In this document: one piece after another, positions 56,856 through 64,000 of the stretch
Numbering within the stretch: the stretch's first letter is position 1
Layout of the letters: the number at the start of each line of letters is the position of its first letter
Source of the DNA: Norana najaformis
Lineage: Eukaryota; Annelida; Clitellata; Crassiclitellata; Hormogastridae
Direction: 5' to 3'
Length of the DNA: 64,000 nucleotides
Assembly: GCA_964023275.1 (NCBI GenBank)
Contig: OZ029927.1
Location: 7,581,062-7,645,061 of the forward strand
Program-made: the position numbers and the translations under genes
The notes under the pieces: generated by a model
Told to the model about the DNA's origin: nothing
Seen by the model: only the letters and a program-made list of their open reading frames with translations
The model's database searches: none

Positions 56856-57019
56856 TATAAAAATGGCAATTCAGTGACGGACCTGGAAAGTTTATAAGGA
56901 GTGTAGAGGAGGATGGAGTCTTTGGTCGAAACGGGATCCCGATTATTTGTAACGGCTCCTGTCAAAACACACTTAACAATTACGATGCACCCGTCTTATT
57001 TACGCCGTTTTGTTCAGTC

Positions 57020-57205
57020 TGTACCTCTCTCTGTCTCTCTGTCTGTCTCTCTCTCTCTATGTCTCTCTCTGTGTCTCTGTCTCTGTGTCTCTGTCTCTCT
57101 CTGTGTCTCTGTGTCTGCCTCTGTCTGTCTCTGCCTCTCTGTCTGTCTCTGTCTCTCTTTCTCTCTCTCTGGTTGTCTTTCTCTGGCTCTCTCTCTCTTC
57201 TCTGG
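57020..57205. repeat. (CTCTGT)n-rich tract; (CTGT)n at 57268-57290
   Basis: Polypyrimidine tract with regular G insertions, plus a short ctgtctgtctgt array. Confidence 0.9.
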
Positions 57206-57704
57206 CACTGACAGCAACGTTATTTTAGTAACGTTAGCCGCCTATAGCGTACGCTGATGCCCTGCAGTCTGTCTGTCTGTCTGTCTGTCCTGGTCTGGTT
57301 CCATCCTTTTCCAGCATTGTAGTCACCTTAAACAGGAGACTTAGGCGTTCATCGTTAATTAGCTTCAATTAGAAGCTTGCCCCCTCGCTTTCCACTTCAT
57401 ACCGAATAATGACACCAACTTACATTCTGAGGCCATTATACTCACGCAGGACGATTACGCAGATCGCAAGTTTAGCTCTCATAAAATCTAATAGCTGATG
57501 GTTACACTTCAATAAGTGGCAACGTTTACGACCTAAAAAGGTGAAAATATATCTCTGGCCTTCGAAATAATGAGCGCAGTTAAGTACAGCCCCACAGAAG
57601 AGTTTAGGTGATGATGATACGTCAAGGCGCCTCTCTGTGAGGGAGGATGTCGGTTTGCATACCAATCTTAGTTATAATATTTTCAGCAATTTCGTTTATC
57701 TCGG

Positions 57705-57905
57705 GCTAAATGTAAATGTACATATTTGTCTATAGCGACCCTATGGCCTCGACCCTGCTCATTTTCAATGAATTTATCGGGTGAGATCCTTCACCACCGC
57801 TGCCCGTTTCAATGGGTGCCACTCAATTTAAGGTACCCGTGTACGGACCGTGCTAGCCCGAGATTCAAATCTCTGAAATATAGCCACGATCCGGTGTTCT
57901 TATGC
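57705..57905 (+). repeat. Repeat family F copy
   Basis: tctatagcgaccctatggcc, tcgggtgagatccttcacca, aaatctctgaaatatagccac. Confidence 0.85.
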
Positions 57906-58224
57906 ATAGAGGCGCCTTGACCTTGACCCTTTAACCAGCGTAGTTAACCAGGTCAGCAAGTGTCGTGATCGCTTCAGCCGAATGATCTCTTAAATTCAAG
58001 GGGGGTCAGCTTCTGAGGAGTCTCTGCAGAGGGACAGAGTGTCGTTTTTTTCCTCATAAAAAGACAGAAGCAATCCCAAGCTAACGCCGAAAGGCGGTCA
58101 AGCAATGTTAGTAAGGGTTGCGACTTCACTTACTTAACATCAGCTGATGAGGGCAATTTGCCAGTCCTTTCCCTCGCAGCCTGAACTTCCCACCGACAGT
58201 GTACGATCAGCGTAGGCATTTAAT

Positions 58225-58345
58225 AGACGAGTTCGTCAGTGGAAGAGAGCTGTCGATATCTTCCCGCCTGTAGGCGGGGATTTGAACCCATGGCGTCTCG
58301 GTTGACATTCAAACACGCTAAGCACTGCACTATAGCGCACTCCGT
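58225..58345 (-). repeat. tRNA-like SINE head
   Basis: Minus strand: tatagtgcagtgcttagcgt and B box gggttcaaatcc. Confidence 0.6.
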
Positions 58346-58619
58346 TATTCGTTTCTCTTCCCTTTGTCTTTCTTACCTTTTTGCAATCGAAGGGCCTTGG
58401 TGCAGGTCAACGTTAACTTCCCCTTCACCGGTCAGACTATACTTTGATATATAGCTCCCCATACTTTTGACCCCTGCCCAAAGGTCATTCCTTCCAATGC
58501 CCCAAACTCAAATCGCACACTGACTGGGTTACAATGATTGATCACCCACGGTGGACTTCAACTCCCCTCCTGGAATTATTTTCATAGCGTTTTTGTAAGG
58601 TTCTCACAATGCGCTATAT

Positions 58620-58765
58620 AAATAGCTTATGATTTCTCTGACGTATCGGAATTCAAACTGGATTATCCATGATTTCTTATTGCGATTTCACTTAACGACC
58701 ATCGATTGACGCCTTAATGCCATTGTTATTATAACGGCGCTATAAAAGTCCTCAGATTAGTATCA
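58620..58765 (+). repeat. LINE family B 3' end
   Basis: ctgacgtatcggaattcaaa to ggcgctataaaagtcctcag. Confidence 0.7.
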
Positions 58766-59539
58766 TCCAGATAATTATACATACACTGACGTCAGCAAAT
58801 GACGTAGGTTTATCGTGTAGCGCCTTTTAAGCGACATAATATCTAATTACTGTGGCGCTAATTGATTTTAATTATGCATAAGTTTCCTACACGAAAGAAG
58901 AAACAACGGACCGACCTATGAAGGTTGCGTGACGCTCAACGTGAAGGTGCATTTGTACCAATCATTCGAAGAAAAACATCATCCTTGAATAGTCGTTTAC
59001 CCGATTTATGAGTCGACCTGTCAGCCGATATCCTTGTAATACACGTAGGTCGGTAGTGGGTAACGATTATCTGCTCCTTGGGGTGACAGCTACGGGGGCG
59101 ATGCGCGCCCCAACAACACTCGGTATCAATTATACCTCTTAAAATTTGATCCCCTTCGCATTTGTTTACACATGTCAAGCTGAACACAGGAGCACAGTTT
59201 ATGTACATAACAGGTCGTGTAAACGTTGATATACAAAACGTGCAGAATTCGTATGATGTGCTTGTAATTCTAAGTTCCGAAATTGAATTCGACGCCGGCG
59301 TTGAACGCCCTCGAGAGAAACTGCAGACTCAGCGACGCCGTCTCCGTTCTCATGTCAACAATGATTTTGCTTCAGTTTCGCATCTTCGTCTGCTCCATCC
59401 GTAGTGTCTCTGTAGATCTGTGTCTGTCACTTCTTCTGTCACTTCCTACGTCTCTCCCTATTTCTCTGTCTTTGTAGCTCTCTGTGTCGCCTTCCATGTC
59501 TCCTTATCGGGCACTGTGTACTCGCTGGCGTACGCGAGG

Positions 59540-60060
59540 TTTTTTTATCCAGGGGGTCTAGCGCCTGGAAGAGAATTGAGGGAGACATCAAGCTCCCTAA
59601 CGAAAGTGGGTCTGAGGGAGCGTCGTAAGCTCCCAGGCGGGGTAGGGGGCAGAGTCCCGGAATCCAATGCATTTTGAAGTATTTTGCATGAAATTGAGCG
59701 CAGTTGGGATTCATGTTTGTGCGAGATTTTCTAGCCAGATCCAGTACTTGAGTGGAAATTGAGGGGGTAAATAAAACGTAAATGTACACATTTTTCTATA
59801 GCGACCGTGTGGCCTCAATCCTGCTCATTTTATCAATGAATTGATCGGGTGAGATCCTTCACCACCGCTGCCCGTCTGAATGGGCGCCACACCATTTAAG
59901 TCCCCGTGTACGGACCGTAACAGACAGTGAGCCCCGATGGCGCGAAGCCCATAGCGAATGGGGGGGTCTGACGAGCGTCGTGAACTCCTCCAGCGGGGTC
60001 AGGGACAAAGCCCTGGAAGCAAACGCAGTTTGCTGAAATAAAACAGAACAGAAATGGAAT
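59540..60060 (+). repeat. Repeat family H and family F
   Basis: 59540-59700 and 59930-60045 share the gcgtcgt(a/g)a(a/g)ctc...cggggt...ggg(a)caa/cagagcc(c) pattern. 59775-59930 is a family F copy between them. A short family-H piece recurs at 61640-61700 (gggccagggacaaagcccg). Confidence 0.65.
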
Positions 60061-60093
60061 ACGACAGTATGACTGTATGGCAGTCGAATCCGT

Positions 60094-60126
60094 CGACATA
60101 TACCCCCAAATGGGGGGTATATGTCG
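60094..60126. repeat. Perfect hairpin, 14-bp stem
   Basis: cgacatataccccc pairs with gggggtatatgtcg around a 5-base loop (aaatg). Not associated with any gene here. Confidence 0.9.
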
Positions 60127-60289
60127 TGTTAACAATGCATTACTTACTTACTTACTTCCACGAATCCCAAGTTTCATAGTTTTGGTCTCAAAGGGGATCC
60201 GAACCTCTGACCTCCCAGCCAGGAACGTCACTGTGTAGACTCCTTGCGTTTGTACCTCCCTGTCACTGTGTACTATTGTGTGATTTCTC

Positions 60290-60324
60290 TTTTCTCTGCC
60301 TCTCTGTCTGTCTGTCTCTGTCTC

Positions 60325-60355
<31 letters not shown>

Positions 60356-60474
60356 GTATCTCTCTGTCTCTCTCTCTCTCTCGTATATATATATATATAT
60401 ATATATATTCTGTCTCTTTCTCTCTGTGTTTTTTGCTCATCATCTGTCTGTCTCTATCTCTTTCTTTCTCTGCT

Positions 60475-60527
<53 letters not shown>

Positions 60528-60535
60528 TCACTCCA
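60290..60535. repeat. (CT)n / (GTCTCT)n / (AT)n tract
   Basis: Polypyrimidine repeat with an (AT)n stretch at 60385-60408 and pure (CT)n at 60480-60522. Confidence 0.93.
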
Positions 60536-61399
60536 GTTTTTTTGCTTGTGTCACTGTGTCACATAATCTAATTCCGTCTGTTTACACCATGCCCCTCTCC
60601 GTCTCCTTCTTCTTCTGTTCGGTGTCTCTTTCGCTGTCTGTCTCCGTGTCCGTGCCTTCGTCCGCCTCAGTCCGTCCGTGGCCTTTGCCTGACCAACTGC
60701 TCCTGTACAGTCCGAGTAATGCTAGACAACAGATCCAATAAACATGAAATATTGAAAGCGGCAGCAGCTCTTGAGCCAAGTGCGTCACAACAACTACTTA
60801 ATCATATCAGTCGGCGCTTGTAAACACTCGCCAGCCTCCTAAACGCAGCATGAAATGCACTGAAAGAACTTGAACGGATGAAGCCCCAGCATCACCGAAC
60901 GAACTCCGCATTGCGATGACAGCAGAAAGTACTGGCATCTCGTCTTCCTAAAGCCACCGCATCTCGTGTCAAGGGCAGCTGATGCATCCATCCGTCCATT
61001 GGGGCCGCTTCAGATCATAAGAAAATGATCTTATCAATTTGCCTATAATAGGCTGAGCGACAAGTTGACGACAGCCGATAAAAGCATAAAAACAATACGA
61101 TCCGTATGTTATCGGAAAACTACAGTCATACATATGCAAATTTATGCGTGATTTAGACATATATCTTTAGACATAACTGATTTAGACATAACTTTGGATG
61201 TGTGTGAGTTCACAGTTTCTGACTGCAGCGCACGGCTTGTGCAAGCCATCTTTCAACTTGTGCAACTTGACAAAACGTCCCATAGGTTTATAGTTCTTTA
61301 TGCAAGCATGTTCTCTGATGCTTAGCTCCGATTTCATCATTGCCGCCACAGCTAGTTGCATCAGCTCCGTAGAGTAAACGACCTATAGTACTTTTCTAA

Positions 61400-61580
61400 C
61401 TTTCAACTCACTTACCCACCGTTACCCGCCTTCTCGTTTCTCTGTCCCATCGGAATTCGACCCGGCTTCTCCAACGGATTATGATTTTTTACTGCGATTT
61501 TGTCTTGAAGCGACCATCGATTGATGCATTGGGCATTATGATAACGGCGCTATAGAAGTCATTAGATTAGATTAGATCTA
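61400..61580 (+). repeat. LINE family B 3' end
   Basis: A well-preserved copy: gaattcgacccggcttctcc, ttgaagcgaccatcgattga, ctatagaagtcattagatta. Confidence 0.88.
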
Positions 61581-61889
61581 ACATAATGTCGCATCGTATA
61601 GCAAGCAAATTGAACAGAAAAATTCCAGTACAAGAAAATGTGAGAAATGCAGTGATGGGGTTGGAAGGCCCGAGTGGGGGCCAGGGACAAAGCCCGTGAC
61701 CTTACTAGCTAATTATATTTTGCACTTAATAATTAATCATAAAGAAAGCATAGGCCTATATGTGCTTGACCTCTCAGGAACTAGGCCTTCTGTGATAATA
61801 ACATCACGGACTGTTGCAGCTCCAGTATCTGCATTTTGTAGACTTTCAACTGAAAAAACTTCATTCAAGAGCCTATAGCTGTTCCACCC

Positions 61890-62265
61890 GTTTGCAATAA
61901 ACTCCCACCAGAATTACAAAATACCTGACCCATCCCATGAATTCACCGACACTTCAGCCCTTGCAATCTCTGTGCAGGTCTTCCACTCAGAACTGAAACA
62001 CTCCTCTTCCACAATTCCTATCCTGATTCTTCCTCTTCCCTTATCTGTCTTGCTGCTTCAATTCTAAACACCATCCACTGTAGCCGTCTGACAGTTCGCC
62101 TGCCTGCCCGCCTCCTGCCTGCCGGACCCTTGCAACCTGACCTGGAACTGAATCTGACCTTACCTGACTATCGATTTTTATTTTACAGAGCGCCTATGAA
62201 GGAGCTGGTTTCCGCGACTTAGCTTTCTTCTGGCGCTGTAGAAATCTCTAGTTTACAATTACGAT
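61890..62265 (+). repeat. LINE family C 3' end
   Basis: It encodes NKLPPELQN-type remains, then tcctatcctgattcttcctc and ggcgctgtagaaatctctag plus tacaattacga. Confidence 0.8.
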
Positions 62266-62760
62266 TCAAGATACTGCCTGTAGCTCTTCTTTTGACCCAA
62301 TTCTAAAATGAAATAAAGTACAACTACTATTATTTGTTTCCTGTCCTCTCTTTCTTTTCTCTCTGAGCTCCTGGTTTGTGTTTTTAGCCCATCGTTTCCA
62401 AAGTAACCGCGTAATTTCTGTACAGAATTTCACACAACGTCCAGTGTACCGGTACTTACTTGGTCCTTCCTGTGCAGGCGTGCACTTCGGGCAACGCAGC
62501 TTCTCCATTCATCTTTGTCCATCGCCAGTCTTCCTGTCTCGTTCCACGACGTCTCCAAACATCTAAGTTCGTCTCTTATGGTCTCTAGCCAGTTCTTTCT
62601 TCCTATTCTTTCTTCCTCCTGTTCCTTCCTCCTTTTTCCTTCAAGGATCCAGTTCACTACCTTCTATCTTTTTCCACACGAATTACATGTCCCATCCATT
62701 TCAATCTTCTCTTTTGATCATAGTCTCTGTATCCAAATGCCGTAGATAACAGATCCAATA
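62265..62760 (-). repeat. LINE C-terminal fragment (second LINE type)
   Basis: The minus strand encodes FGYRDYDQKRRLKWMGHVIR, then NWILEGKR, GRKNWLETIRDEL and DKDEWRSCVAR. This is the classic end of RTE/Jockey-like LINE ORF2. One in-frame stop lies after VEKDRR. Confidence 0.85.
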
Positions 62761-63269
62761 ATCATGAAATATTGAAAGCGGCACCATCTCCTGGGTCGAG
62801 TAAAACATTACTTCTTAATATCAGAGAGATCTATACTAAATAAATACTAATCTAAACACTGGATTTAGATGTTCATGAGCTGGGTTCACGGTTGGCGAAT
62901 CTGACTTAAACGGCTAGGAAATGATAATTTGCACACACATGTGTATACTAGTTGAAATGACCATAACCGTATATCCTTTGTTAAATGAACGCAATCGCAA
63001 ACTTCGTAATTTGTAGTAATAGTAATTTGATGCATCAGTTTTATTTCGCATTGTATTCTAGCCCTAGTTCGGGTCTTTCATCCCAACACAGCAGACGACG
63101 GGGATCAGGACCCCGGATTCCCTAGATCCGCCCTTGGATGGGCGGCCAGCCAAATCCTAAAGACAGGGCAGCAAAGCTCCTATAAGTGTTCTATAGGTGT
63201 TCTTACCCAACTGGCCATGCCAGACTCAATGCCAGAAATCTGAAGACAGCTGTGGGATGGGCAGCCAAT

Positions 63270-63450
63270 AAAGCACATCACACGTGTACTGAATAAGTGA
63301 TGGAATTTATAAATGGCGCCAACATGCCTTGCAGCTGCACCCAACATACGTTCCACTTCCAGCTGCGTAATCCGCCCCAGTTTATACGGAGCCCCGAATA
63401 GAGGGCGCTACAGTAGTCGATCCTGCTAATAACAGATATACAATGGTTGT
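63270..63450 (-). repeat. LINE RT thumb fragment
   Basis: The minus strand gives VISRIDYCSALYSGL then, with a frameshift, LEVERMLGAAARHVG-type sequence, as in CR1-like LINEs. Confidence 0.65.
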
Positions 63451-63659
63451 TGTTGGGCCCCTTCTTCCGAACAAGACACGTGGTCTGTGTGCCTTTACGC
63501 ACATTGGTTTTCAACTACGGAATTCACTAACAATGGATTTGAGAAACCCTCTTTTTTTGTCTCACTTCCATCCTTACGCTCTCGTTGCAAAAACCGATAT
63601 TCAGGGTCGTTTTGAAACCAGTTCGCATTGAGTATACTTGCGTTTCTTAGTTGCTCTGA

Positions 63660-63790
63660 ATTTCACTGACCTAATCTAATCTGAAGACTTCTGTAGCGCC
63701 GTTATCATAATTCCCATAGCATCAGTCTATGGTCCTTCAATCGCAATCCCAAATCCATAATCCATTGGAAAAGCCAGACAAATAACGCAT
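63660..63790 (-). repeat. LINE family B tail
   Basis: taatctaatctgaagacttc, then ccgttatcataattcccata and the inverted body. Confidence 0.75.
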
Positions 63791-63939
63791 TCTCGGTTAC
63801 AGTAGTAGAGGATGGATTTATTGTCCCTTGAACAAGCAAGACAATCCCTCCCCGATCCTTCGAGTAATACGAAACCGCAAACTAGGAATCACTATCACCC
63901 ACCTATTTTTAATTTTTCTTGAGTTGTTCTCCCCGTGAG

Positions 63940-64000
63940 GGGAGTGGGCCGATCCCGGAGGTACTGCAATACCGGGCCAACCCGTGGAGAAGCCGGAGCA
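63940..64000 (-). ncRNA. U2 snRNA, 3' domain (partial, runs off the window)
   Basis: Read on the minus strand, 64000 to about 63940 gives tgctccggcttctccacggg, then ttggcccggtattgcagtac, then ctccgggatcggcccactcc. This is the stem-loop III end and complete stem-loop IV of U2 snRNA, including the invariant loop attgcagtacctcc that binds U2A'/U2B''. The exact 3' end (63939-63941) is estimated. Downstream of it comes aactcaagaaaaatt, which could serve as a 3' box. The 5' two thirds (branch-point pairing and Sm site) lie outside, so gene and pseudogene cannot be told apart. Confidence 0.85.

Noticed and set aside
56242-56965. ORFs rich in I-H-T-Y and C-M-Y-V
   Set aside because: They are translations of the (ACAT)n array, and the same is true at 30002-30333.

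Overview
This window is animal nuclear DNA. It has intron-split exons with GT/AG borders, non-LTR retrotransposon tails, tRNA-derived SINEs and long microsatellites. It has no bacterial-style gene layout. The repeat content fits a repeat-rich, probably marine, invertebrate, but I cannot name the species from the sequence alone.

The main host gene lies on the minus strand and spans at least 32160 down to 2610. It encodes an M13 (neprilysin/ECE-type) zinc metallopeptidase. I placed nineteen coding exons by matching splice phases and family motifs. They cover the signal-anchor helix, the Cys-rich start of the ectodomain, the long N-terminal domain, the zinc site (HExxH), the WW/QY region, the GENIADNGG motif with the third zinc ligand, and the PGL..QLFF region. 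The first (cytoplasmic) exon and the last (C-terminal) exon are not seen, and one exon between 22566 and 21006 could not be found. Two separate 68-bp exons (10006-10073 and 7486-7553) each encode a complete version of the zinc-site segment with identical phases. Only one can be spliced into a given mRNA without a frameshift, which is the arrangement expected of mutually exclusive exons.

Upstream of the membrane-anchor exon lies a 4.4-kb DNA transposon (32209-36626). It has CACTG termini, a 3-bp TAA duplication and an intact 567-codon ORF of a putative transposase. It carries an internal rearrangement: an inverted copy of its own 5' half and a direct copy of its 3' half, both practically identical to the first copy. 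A read-through transcript would fold into a long perfect hairpin. Next come a fragment of a Gypsy-like LTR element (36760-37338, minus), a frame-broken CR1/L2-like LINE (37339-39430, plus), a 28-bp minisatellite (39440-40070) and a second LINE tail (40080-40660).

From 41 kb to 63.9 kb I see no host protein gene. That part holds SINEs of several families, LINE 3' ends, a large inverted repeat (45391-46025 against 47150-47485), and long simple repeats: (TGCC)n at 53.4-53.7 kb, (ACAT)n at 56.3-56.85 kb and polypyrimidine tracts at 54.0, 57.1 and 60.4 kb. At the extreme right edge the minus strand carries the 3' domain of a U2 snRNA gene or copy (about 63940-64000), which continues out of the window.

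LINE/SINE nomenclature: family B ends in (ATTAG)n; family C ends in (ATTACA)n-like repeats; SINE-A, F and G are repeat families defined here by comparing copies within the window. These labels are mine, not database names.
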